Positions 1-5,548 of a stretch of DNA of 5,582 nt are shown here, one piece after another. The stretch is taken from positions 1 through 5,582 of the forward strand of contig JALGWK010000127.1 in the NCBI GenBank assembly GCA_025774205.1. Direction: 5' to 3'. The stretch is from a bacterium (lineage in GTDB: Bacteria > Blakebacterota > Blakebacteria > Blakebacterales > Blakebacteraceae). The translations under genes and the position numbers were made by a program. The number at the start of each line of letters is the position of its first letter. The stretch's first letter is position 1. The notes beneath the pieces are model-generated. The model ran no database searches. It saw only the letters and a list, made by a program, of their open reading frames with translations, and was not told the origin of the DNA.

Positions 1-1
1 G

Positions 2-703
2 GGCGGATATGACGCCGACCTGATCCTCGACCCGAACCCCGGCACCGACCCGCTCCGGTACGAGGCGCGGCCGGTCGACACGGAATTGCTCCTGGGGGCC
101 GGGTACGCGCTGCTGCGACGCGAGTTCCGGAATCGGATCCGTACCGGGAAAACGATCTCGCTCGAGGACCATGTCATCCTTATCACCCTCGGAGGGGGAG
201 GCGAGGCAGACGGTCTGGCGGCAATGGTGCTGCGCGCGCTCGATCGTATTGTGCCGGGAGGGATCGGTCGCGCTATCGTGGTCGGAGGAGGCGTGAGCGG
301 ATTCAGCGCGGAATTGACGGAAATGGCGGCCAGGATGCCTGTCGAGATCGAACTGAGAACTCATGTGGAAGATATCAGCTCCCTGATGGATCGGGCGGAT
401 ATTGTCATTTCAGGTGGCGGCAGCACCTGCTGGGAACTGGCGTTCATGGGGGTCCCGGGTCTGACCATCATCCGGGCGGAGAACCAGCGTCTGATTGCCG
501 AGGAGCTGGATGCTGCCGGGATTCTTCTGAACCTGGGTGGAGAGGCCGGGCTGAGTGAGGGGAAGGTCGCTACCGCGATCGATGCCCTCCTGGCCTCCCC
601 GGACCGTCGGGGTGAAATGAGTCGGAAGGGACAGGCCCTGGTAGACGGACAGGGAGCATCGCGAGCCATTGAGGCGATACGCGGGGTGATGGAGAGAGGA
701 TGA
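2..703 (+). CDS. pseG: PseG, UDP-2,4-diacetamido-2,4,6-trideoxy-beta-L-altropyranose hydrolase (5' partial)
   Basis: C-terminal 233 residues of a PseG-type GT-B-fold hydrolase. The family removes UDP from the 4-N-acylated altrosamine nucleotide in the cytoplasm, giving the free sugar used by PseI. The frame is open to the left edge, so the true start and the N-terminal domain with the family's catalytic His lie outside. What remains begins with the DLILDPNPG region, then LLGAGYALLRREFR (bases 86-127), a glycine-rich ITLGGGGE stretch that opens the nucleotide-binding domain, the hallmark SGGGSTCWE (bases 410-436) and AENQ (bases 476-487). Order and spacing match PseG rather than NeuC/LegG epimerases or MurG. 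The TTG at 86 is not the start, because family-conserved residues precede it. The stop lies one base before the next ATG, so the genes are probably co-transcribed. The assignment is firm; activity cannot be judged without the N-terminus. Confidence 0.9.
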   Translation, partial: GGYDADLILDPNPGTDPLRYEARPVDTELLLGAGYALLRREFRNRIRTGKTISLEDHVILITLGGGGEADGLAAMVLRALDRIVPGGIGRAIVVGGGVSGFSAELTEMAARMPVEIELRTHVEDISSLMDRADIVISGGGSTCWELAFMGVPGLTIIRAENQRLIAEELDAAGILLNLGGEAGLSEGKVATAIDALLASPDRRGEMSRKGQALVDGQGASRAIEAIRGVMERG

Positions 704-704
704 G

Positions 705-1466
705 ATGAAGATTTTCTTCATGGGCAACAACTGGGTCGGCTGGCAGACGCTGCAGTGGCTGCGGGATCAGGACGCGGAGATCGTCGGCCTGGCGATCCAT
801 CCGGATGGCATGAGCAAGTACGGCGCGGAGATACTGGGATCGGCCGATCTGCCCGAGGAGCGGGTGTTCGACGGTTCGAACCTGGATGATCCCGGCATCA
901 TCGAACAGGTGCGGGCGCTGGCCCCCGATATGGGAGTCTCCGTCTTCCTCGGATTCATCCTCCGTCCCACCTTTCTCGATATCTTCCCCCGGGGCTGTAT
1001 CAACCTCCATCCCTCCTTTCTCCCGTATAACCGGGGGGTACACCCGAACGTGTGGAGCATCGTCGAAAGCACCCCGGCGGGGGCGACCATCCATTTCATC
1101 GACAGCGGAGTGGATACCGGAGACATCCTGGCCCGGGAGCAGGTCGAAGTGGAACCGGTCGACACCGGCCAGACACTTTACCACAAGCTCGAACAGGTCT
1201 GTGTTGATCTGTTCATACGGACGTGGCCGGCTGTCATGGATGGTACCATAGCTCCTCAACCACAGGAGTCCGGGGCGGGCACTTCACATCGTGTCAGTGA
1301 CCTGGCTCCCCTCGACCGGATCGATCTTGACCAGACCTGCACCGCTCGGGAACTCATCGATCTGATCCGGGCCAGGACATTCCCACCCTACTCAGGGGCA
1401 TACTTCGAATCGGAAGGGCGCAGGGTGCATCTTCGGCTCGAACTCGAGTACGGTGAGGAGGAATGA
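705..1466 (+). CDS. Formyltransferase family protein, probable sugar N-formyltransferase
   Basis: 253-residue protein with the N10-formyltetrahydrofolate-dependent formyltransferase fold. A Rossmann-like start (MKIFFMGNNWVGW) is followed by the catalytic core: INLHPSFLPYNRG (residues 99-111) supplies Asn100 and His102, and DSGVDTGD (133-140) supplies Asp137, the Asn/His/Asp triad of PurN, Fmt and ArnA. Residues 221-246 resemble the linker after the catalytic domain in Fmt and ArnA, but the chain ends before the OB-fold domain of Fmt (about 310 residues). The size instead fits sugar N-formyltransferases such as VioF, QdtF and WlaRD. It lies between pseG and pseI, one base after the pseG stop, with a GAGAGGA ribosome site at 694-700. 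Inferred role: formylation of the 4-amino group of the PseC product, in place of PseH acetylation. The fold is certain; the substrate is not. A role on initiator tRNA is unlikely from context and length. Confidence 0.8.
   Translation: MKIFFMGNNWVGWQTLQWLRDQDAEIVGLAIHPDGMSKYGAEILGSADLPEERVFDGSNLDDPGIIEQVRALAPDMGVSVFLGFILRPTFLDIFPRGCINLHPSFLPYNRGVHPNVWSIVESTPAGATIHFIDSGVDTGDILAREQVEVEPVDTGQTLYHKLEQVCVDLFIRTWPAVMDGTIAPQPQESGAGTSHRVSDLAPLDRIDLDQTCTARELIDLIRARTFPPYSGAYFESEGRRVHLRLELEYGEEE
1455..1461 (+). promoter_or_regulatory. Shine-Dalgarno site of pseI with three possible ATG starts
   Basis: GAGGAGG, near-perfect, lies inside the last codons of the formyltransferase gene. In-frame ATGs follow at 1463, 1466 and 1472, with 1, 4 and 10 bases of spacing. 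The first is too close for normal initiation. The last gives an N-terminus MKIG like that of typical PseI proteins. The real start is therefore probably 1466 or 1472. Confidence 0.7.
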
Positions 1467-2512
1467 TGGAGATGAAGATCGGTCGACACTCAATCGGCCC
1501 CGATCTACCGGCTCTGCTCATCGCCGAACTGTCCGGGAACCACAATCACGATTTCGACCTGGCGGTCGAGATGGTCCGGGTCGCCGCGGAGGTCGGAGCG
1601 GATGCCGTCAAACTGCAGACCTATACTCCCGATACGCTCACGATCGACTGCGACAACGAATCCTTCCGGATCGGGGAAGGTACGGTGTGGGCCGGGAAGA
1701 CCCTGTACGAACTGTACGGCGAAGCATGGACTCCCTGGGAGTGGCAACCGAAGCTGAAAGAGGTCGCCAACGAGGCAGGTATCGATCTTTTCTCGACCCC
1801 CTTCGATCAAACTGCCGTCGACTTCCTCGAGAGAATGGGAGTGCCGTGCTTCAAGATCGCCTCCTTCGAGATCGTGGACATTCCCCTGATCCGCGCGGTT
1901 GCCGCGACGGGGAAGCCGTTGATCATTTCGACCGGTATGGCGACCATCGAAGAGATCGAGGAGGCGGTCGATACGGCCCGTGAGGGAGGCTGTGGTCAGA
2001 TCTGCCTCCTGAAGTGTACCAGCGCCTATCCGGCCTCTCCGGAGATGATGAATCTCAGGGCGATCCCGGACCTGGCGGAGCGTTTTCAGGTCGAGGTCGG
2101 TCTTTCCGATCACACTCTCGATATCGAGGTTCCCCTCACCGCGGTGGCGCTGGGAGCGCGCGTGATCGAGAAGCACTTCACCCTCGATCGGTCCGCCGGC
2201 GGGCCTGACAGCGGTTTCTCACTCGAACCGGAGGAATTCCGGGAGATGGTCGAGCGGGTCCGCCTCGTGGAGCAGGCCCTCGGATCGGTCACCTACGGAC
2301 CGGGAGAGGGAGAGGAAGCATCCCGGATCTTCCGCCGTTCTCTCTTCGTGGTCGCGGACATGGCGGCAGGGGAGTCCTTCACCGGCGAGAACGTCCGCTC
2401 GATCCGACCGGGGATCGGGCTCCACACCCGCCACCTGGATGAGATCATCGGCCGCGAAGCGTCGGTGGACATCAGTCGGGGCACTCCGCTTTCATGGGAG
2501 CACCTCGCCTGA
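1463..2512 (+). CDS. pseI: PseI, pseudaminic acid synthase
   Basis: 349 residues, the usual PseI length. It condenses the free 2,4-di-N-acyl-trideoxy-altrose released by PseG with phosphoenolpyruvate to give Pse. The NeuB TIM barrel (about residues 16-260) opens with IAELSGNHN (20-28), a form typical of PseI rather than the AEIGxNHxG of NeuB/LegI. It continues with GADAVKLQTYTPDTLT (45-60), STPFDQTAVDFLERMGVPCFKIASFE (111-136) and STGMA (156-160). His217 in GLSDHT and His238 in EKHFT correspond to the metal-binding histidines of NeuB. The C-terminal SAF/antifreeze-like domain (about 289-349) contains RRSLFV and VRSIRPGIGL. The coordinates give the most upstream ATG, which overlaps the previous stop by 4 bases; ribosome-site spacing favours 1466 or 1472. 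No damage is seen. Identification is very secure, although the exact N-acyl groups on its substrate depend on the formyltransferase beside it. Confidence 0.95.
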   Translation: MMEMKIGRHSIGPDLPALLIAELSGNHNHDFDLAVEMVRVAAEVGADAVKLQTYTPDTLTIDCDNESFRIGEGTVWAGKTLYELYGEAWTPWEWQPKLKEVANEAGIDLFSTPFDQTAVDFLERMGVPCFKIASFEIVDIPLIRAVAATGKPLIISTGMATIEEIEEAVDTAREGGCGQICLLKCTSAYPASPEMMNLRAIPDLAERFQVEVGLSDHTLDIEVPLTAVALGARVIEKHFTLDRSAGGPDSGFSLEPEEFREMVERVRLVEQALGSVTYGPGEGEEASRIFRRSLFVVADMAAGESFTGENVRSIRPGIGLHTRHLDEIIGREASVDISRGTPLSWEHLA

Positions 2513-2522
2513 ATCGGCCGGA

Positions 2523-3425
2523 ATGATCATGAGCCCTCCCCGACCAGAAACGATCTGCGCCGTGATCGTCACGCGAGATCCCGATGATGCCCTCATCGAT
2601 CGCGTCGTGAGCATCCTCAGGCAGGTGGCCGCCATCGTCATCGTCGACAACGGATCAGCGCCGGCGACGGTCAGGATGCTGGAGGGAATTCGCTCCCGGC
2701 CCGGGATTCACCTGATCCTCAACGGGGAGAATGACGGCATTGCCACGGCCCTGAACCAGGGCGTCGGAAGGGCGGGAGAACTCGGCTTCGACTGGGTCGT
2801 GCTCTTCGATCACGACAGCGAACCGGACGATGACATGGTCGTCTCCCTGGCCGCCATCTTCGACCGCTTCCCCGATCGGGAGAACCTCGCCATCATCGGC
2901 TCGAACTACTACCGTCTCGATCGGGAGCACCCCGAATTCACCTTTCCCGGCCCGGAACCGCCCTGGGTCGAGAGACGATCGGTCATCACTTCAGGCAGCC
3001 TGATACCTCTTGATCGCCACACAGAGGTCGGACCGTTCCGGGACGCCCTCTTCATAGACCACGTGGATGATGAATACTCCTTCCGGGCCCGACGGCTCGG
3101 ATTCCATGTGATCATGAGCCGAGCCCCGCTGATGAGGCACGCCATCGGTGTCCGGAATGAACACCGGGCGTTCTTCAGGACGATCGAGACCTCCAATCAC
3201 TCACCCGAGCGCCGGTACTACATGGGCCGGAACGTCGTACTGGTGGCCCGCGAGTACCTCACATCCGAGCCGGGCTGGGTGGTGGTAAAAGGGTGGAAGA
3301 TCGTGAAGTCGGTGATCCTGATCATGCTGTTCGAACGCGACCGGATGGCCAAGGTGCGGAATCTGCTCAGAGGTGTCTGGCACGGTCTCAGAGGAAGAGA
3401 GGGCCGGCTCGGAGATCTGACCTGA
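2523..3425 (+). CDS. Family 2 glycosyltransferase, rhamnosyltransferase (RfbF)-like
   Basis: 300-residue GT-A glycosyltransferase of the GT2 rhamnosyltransferase-like type (RfbF/WbbL relatives), acting at the cytoplasmic face on surface polysaccharide or glycoprotein glycans. Visible are the nucleotide-binding strand CAVIVTRDP (12-20), IVIVDNGS (38-45), GIATALNQG (72-80), the metal-binding Asp-x-Asp as DHD (96-98) in VLFDHDSEPDD, ITSGSLI (155-161) and the acceptor/base region FIDHVDDEYSFRARRLGF (177-194). Residues 252-270 are hydrophobic and may touch the membrane; the basic tail ending GLRGREGRLG is common in this family. It starts 10 bases after pseI. The ribosome site is weak (GGCCGGA, 2516-2522), so ATG 2529, with better spacing, is an equal candidate. 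An ATG at 2439 would only add out-of-frame pseI sequence. Donor unknown: family precedent is dTDP-rhamnose, while context allows CMP-Pse or a neighbouring sugar. Confidence 0.85.
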   Translation: MIMSPPRPETICAVIVTRDPDDALIDRVVSILRQVAAIVIVDNGSAPATVRMLEGIRSRPGIHLILNGENDGIATALNQGVGRAGELGFDWVVLFDHDSEPDDDMVVSLAAIFDRFPDRENLAIIGSNYYRLDREHPEFTFPGPEPPWVERRSVITSGSLIPLDRHTEVGPFRDALFIDHVDDEYSFRARRLGFHVIMSRAPLMRHAIGVRNEHRAFFRTIETSNHSPERRYYMGRNVVLVAREYLTSEPGWVVVKGWKIVKSVILIMLFERDRMAKVRNLLRGVWHGLRGREGRLGDLT

Positions 3426-3442
3426 GAGTTCAGCGAGGTCAG
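3417..3442. terminator. Inverted repeat across the two convergent stop codons, possible bidirectional terminator
   Basis: Perfect arms CTGACCT (3417-3423) and AGGTCAG (3436-3442) flank a 12-base loop. The TGA of the glycosyltransferase and the TGA of the cytidylyltransferase both overlap the arms. The convergent position suits a shared terminator, but there is no T-tract on either side and the stem is short. Intrinsic termination is thus only a guess. No better terminator is visible near either gene end. Confidence 0.35.
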
Positions 3443-4152
3443 GCGTCGCGGTTCAGTGCCAGCCAATCCTCATTCTCGCCCAGCAGGGTCAGGACCTCGT
3501 TCCAGCTGAAATCATCCCGCCTGAAATGGTCGTAGATGCGTTGAAGGAGGGCCAGATCCCCGGGGGTGTCGAGGGTCCAGCGATGGTGTGAGAGGTCGAT
3601 GTCGTTCCGCACACAGTGGATGCGGAAACCGCCCTGGTCGCGGTAGATCCAGGGTGTCACATGTTCGCGATAAAACGGCTCGGGACCCTCCTGCCAGGCT
3701 CGGCTGAGGGCCTCGATCGACATCACCTCCGTGTCGAGTCCGCGGGGAAAGGTGCGGTCGGGGACGATGTTGCTGACGTAATCGAAGGCATCGGCCTGTT
3801 CGAGATACCGTAATACGACGAGATCGATAATGGCTGGTTCGATCAGCGGACAGTCGGAAGTGATGCGAACAACCAGGTCGAGTTCGTGTTCAAGCGCGGT
3901 CTGGTAGTACCGATCGAGAACATCCGCTTCGCTCCCCCGGAAACAGGCCGTTCCGGAAGCGGCGCAGAGGTCGACCAGGGGATCGTCCCCCGGTTCAGTG
4001 GTGGTCGCCACGATAACGGTGTCCAGCGTTTCGGCTCTCCGGGTGCGGTTGACCACCCGGGTGAGGGTTGGTTCACCGGCGAGATCGGCCAGCACTTTGC
4101 CGGGGAGGCGGGAACTGCCCATCCTCGCCTGGATGATCGCGCCCCTCTTCAT
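3439..4152 (-). CDS. spsF: SpsF-type cytidylyltransferase, probable CMP-pseudaminic acid synthetase
   Basis: 237-residue nucleotidyltransferase of the SpsF family (COG1861), related to CMP-KDO and CMP-sialate synthetases. The start GAIIQARMGSSRLPGKVL (4-21) is the nucleotide-binding signature loop, with Arg10, Ser14, Arg15 and Lys19. RITSDCPLI (96-104) holds the expected metal-binding Asp100. PRGLDTEV (136-143), FYREHVTP (160-167) and RWTLDTPGDL (191-200) are the other conserved blocks of the family. Its ATG overlaps the pseC stop in an ATGA, so translation is probably coupled. The canonical enzyme of the pathway is PseF, whose N-terminus differs. No PseF is seen here, and the partnership with pseC makes CMP activation of Pse the likely role of this SpsF-type protein. 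Family membership is firm; the substrate is inferred. Another nine-carbon sugar or a different alcohol could be the true acceptor. Confidence 0.8.
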   Translation of the reverse strand: MKRGAIIQARMGSSRLPGKVLADLAGEPTLTRVVNRTRRAETLDTVIVATTTEPGDDPLVDLCAASGTACFRGSEADVLDRYYQTALEHELDLVVRITSDCPLIEPAIIDLVVLRYLEQADAFDYVSNIVPDRTFPRGLDTEVMSIEALSRAWQEGPEPFYREHVTPWIYRDQGGFRIHCVRNDIDLSHHRWTLDTPGDLALLQRIYDHFRRDDFSWNEVLTLLGENEDWLALNRDA

Positions 4153-5342
4153 CGCCTGAACGCAGCAGTGACTTTCGCGACGGCGGTGACAACATCCTCG
4201 ATATCCCGGTCGGACATTTTCGGATAGAGCGGCAGGCTGAGGATCCTTTCATACGCCTCCTCGGCGATGGGGCAGAGGCCGGGGGCCGTACCGAGGCGTT
4301 CACGGTAATAGGGGTGCAGGTGGACCGGGATGTAGTGCACGTTCACTCCTATCCCTTCGGCTCTGAGAGCCCGGAACACCTCTCCCCGATCGACCGTAAG
4401 CCGATCCAGATCGAGTCTGATGACGAAGAGATGCCAGGCGTGCTCCACCTCGGGAGAGACCGTCAACGGGTGTACCGCGTCCAGTTCCCGGAAGGCTTCG
4501 GTATAGGTCTCCGCTATCTCGCGCCGGCGCTTCAGCCAGGCTGGCAGACGGGTCAACTGGCTGGACGCGAGAGCGCTCTGGATATCCGTGAACCGGTAGT
4601 TGAACCCGAGATCGACGACCTCGTAATACCAGGTGCCCTCCCGGGCGCGCTGCTGGAAAACCGAATCGATGTTGTGGTTCCGGAACTTCTTCATGGCTTC
4701 GGCATAATCGTCCCGGTCGGTCGTTATCATCCCGCCTTCACCACCGGTGATGTGCTTCACCGGGTGGAAACTGAAGGTGCTGAGATCCGCCAGGCTCCCG
4801 GTCGGACGCCCCCTGTAGAGCGCACCGACCGAATGTGAAGCGTCATCGATGAGGATGAGGTCATGCTGGTCGCAGATGCTCCGGAATCGGTCATAATCGC
4901 AGGGATGTCCAGTGTAATCGACGGTAATGACTGCACGCGTACGGTTGGTAATCAGATTCTCGACGCTGTCCGGATCGATCAACAGGGTAGCGGGATCGAC
5001 GTCGGCGAATACGGGCGAAGCCCCCTGGTAGAGAGCGCAGTTCGCGGTGGCCGCGAACGTCATGGTCGGCACGATCACCTCATCACCTTCACCGGCGCCC
5101 GCGGCGAACATTGCGGTATGCAGGGCCGCGGTCCCGCTGCTGACGGCGATCGCATGCGGGGTTTGACAGAGAGAGGCGAACGCCTCCTCGAATCGCGCTA
5201 CCGACGGGCCGGTTGTCAGCCAGTCCGATCTGAGGACCTCAATGACGGCCTGGATATCCTCTTCGTCGATCCATTGCCGTCCATAGGGAAGGATTTCGGA
5301 CCGAACCGGTGTGCCTCCATGCAGTGCCAACTGGTCCATCAT
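4149..5342 (-). CDS. pseC: PseC, UDP-4-amino-4,6-dideoxy-N-acetyl-beta-L-altrosamine transaminase
   Basis: 397-residue PLP-dependent sugar aminotransferase of the DegT/DnrJ/EryC1 (AHBA synthase) family. PseC transfers an amino group from glutamate to C4 of the 4-keto-6-deoxy-L-altrose nucleotide made by PseB. In ATG-5342 numbering, LPYGRQWIDEEDI (18-30) and SDWLTTGP (39-46) open the fold, SSGTAAL (68-74) binds the PLP phosphate, LIDDASHS (164-171) holds the Asp167 that pairs with the PLP nitrogen, and FSFHPVKHITGGEGG (190-204) carries the Schiff-base lysine Lys196. The SFHPVK form is typical of PseC, whereas LegC-type enzymes have SFNGNK. HYIPVHLHPYYR (336-347) is the C-terminal sugar-binding region. 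Start: ATGs at 5342 and 5339 follow GGGAGG by 1 and 4 bases, so 5339 may be the one used. A GTG at 5387 would add 15 residues unlike the family. First gene of the leftward operon; its promoter should lie upstream to the right. Confidence 0.93.
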   Translation of the reverse strand: MMDQLALHGGTPVRSEILPYGRQWIDEEDIQAVIEVLRSDWLTTGPSVARFEEAFASLCQTPHAIAVSSGTAALHTAMFAAGAGEGDEVIVPTMTFAATANCALYQGASPVFADVDPATLLIDPDSVENLITNRTRAVITVDYTGHPCDYDRFRSICDQHDLILIDDASHSVGALYRGRPTGSLADLSTFSFHPVKHITGGEGGMITTDRDDYAEAMKKFRNHNIDSVFQQRAREGTWYYEVVDLGFNYRFTDIQSALASSQLTRLPAWLKRRREIAETYTEAFRELDAVHPLTVSPEVEHAWHLFVIRLDLDRLTVDRGEVFRALRAEGIGVNVHYIPVHLHPYYRERLGTAPGLCPIAEEAYERILSLPLYPKMSDRDIEDVVTAVAKVTAAFRR

Positions 5343-5343
5343 G

Positions 5344-5349
5344 CCTCCC
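5344..5349 (-). promoter_or_regulatory. Shine-Dalgarno site of pseC
   Basis: On the minus strand GGGAGG is followed by C and then two consecutive ATG codons (5342 and 5339). Spacing is 1 base to the first and 4 to the second. The site supports initiation here rather than at the upstream GTG 5387, whose own AAAGGA lies only one base away. Confidence 0.65.
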
Positions 5350-5390
5350 GCGCCTCGGTAGATTGATAGCGGTGGTGTCTCGCGCACGTC

Positions 5391-5414
5391 CTTTGAGGAA
5401 TCTGAACCTCAAAG
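5391..5414. promoter_or_regulatory. Perfect 8+8 inverted repeat upstream of pseC, possible operator or leader hairpin
   Basis: CTTTGAGG (5391-5398) and CCTCAAAG (5407-5414) are exact reverse complements separated by 8 bases. The element lies 49-72 bases upstream of the pseC ATG. It could be a dimer binding site for a regulator, or an RNA stem in the pseC leader. Just beside it, TAATC occurs twice with a 7-base period (5415-5419 and 5422-5426). No regulator family is recognised from the half-sites. Confidence 0.45.
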
Positions 5415-5484
5415 TAATCGATAATCAGACAGGTTATCCACTCCCTTGCATACCGCGGGCTTCAGGCCGCGGATCAGGAACATC

Positions 5485-5512
5485 TTGACACCTTTTCAGT
5501 CCGACCAATAGT
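5485..5512 (+). promoter_or_regulatory. Candidate rightward sigma70-like promoter
   Basis: A perfect -35 hexamer TTGACA (5485-5490) is followed after 16 bases by AATAGT (5507-5512), which matches four of the six consensus -10 positions. It would fire rightward, away from pseC, out of the window. The match could be chance, and it is meaningless if the host is an archaeon. Confidence 0.3.
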
Positions 5513-5527
5513 TTGTTGTTTCTGGCC

Positions 5528-5548
5528 GGCGCACCGATAGGGTGCGCC
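5528..5548. repeat. G/C-rich hairpin
   Basis: GGCGCACC (5528-5535) and GGTGCGCC (5541-5548) form a perfect 8-base-pair stem with a 5-base loop. On the plus strand it is followed by TTACTCATTT, too poor in T for a confident terminator. If the candidate promoter is real, the hairpin lies near the 5' end of its transcript. A REP-type dispersed palindrome is another possibility that one window cannot test. Confidence 0.45.

Noticed and set aside
570-1259. 229-codon minus-strand open frame
   Set aside because: It lies antisense to pseG and the formyltransferase, shows no recognisable motif, and its low-complexity Pro/Arg/Asp-rich translation is typical of shadow frames in GC-rich coding DNA.
705-1466. 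Housekeeping methionyl-tRNA formyltransferase (fmt)
   Set aside because: The C-terminal OB domain is missing, the length is 253 rather than about 310 residues, and the gene is embedded between pseG and pseI instead of near def or other translation genes.
1453-1983. 176-codon plus-strand frame overlapping pseI
   Set aside because: The translation is extremely Arg/Gly-rich and lies in the alternate frame of an unmistakable PseI.
2439-2522. Upstream start for the glycosyltransferase
   Set aside because: The extra 28 residues are the out-of-frame reading of the pseI 3' end and precede the family's normal N-terminal strand; ATG 2523 or 2529 gives the expected length.
1463-5342. Legionaminic or N-acetylneuraminic acid pathway instead of Pse
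   Set aside because: The AELSGNHN form of the synthase, the SFHPVK lysine motif of the aminotransferase and a PseG-type hydrolase all point to the Pse branch.
4314-5366. Two long plus-strand open frames (4314-4838 and 4863-5366) opposite pseC
   Set aside because: They are fully antisense to a well-conserved pseC reading frame, have no family motif and no convincing ribosome site.
5343-5387. GTG 5387 as the pseC start
   Set aside because: The added 15 residues do not resemble PseC N-termini, and the GGGAGG before ATG 5342/5339 is the better ribosome site.
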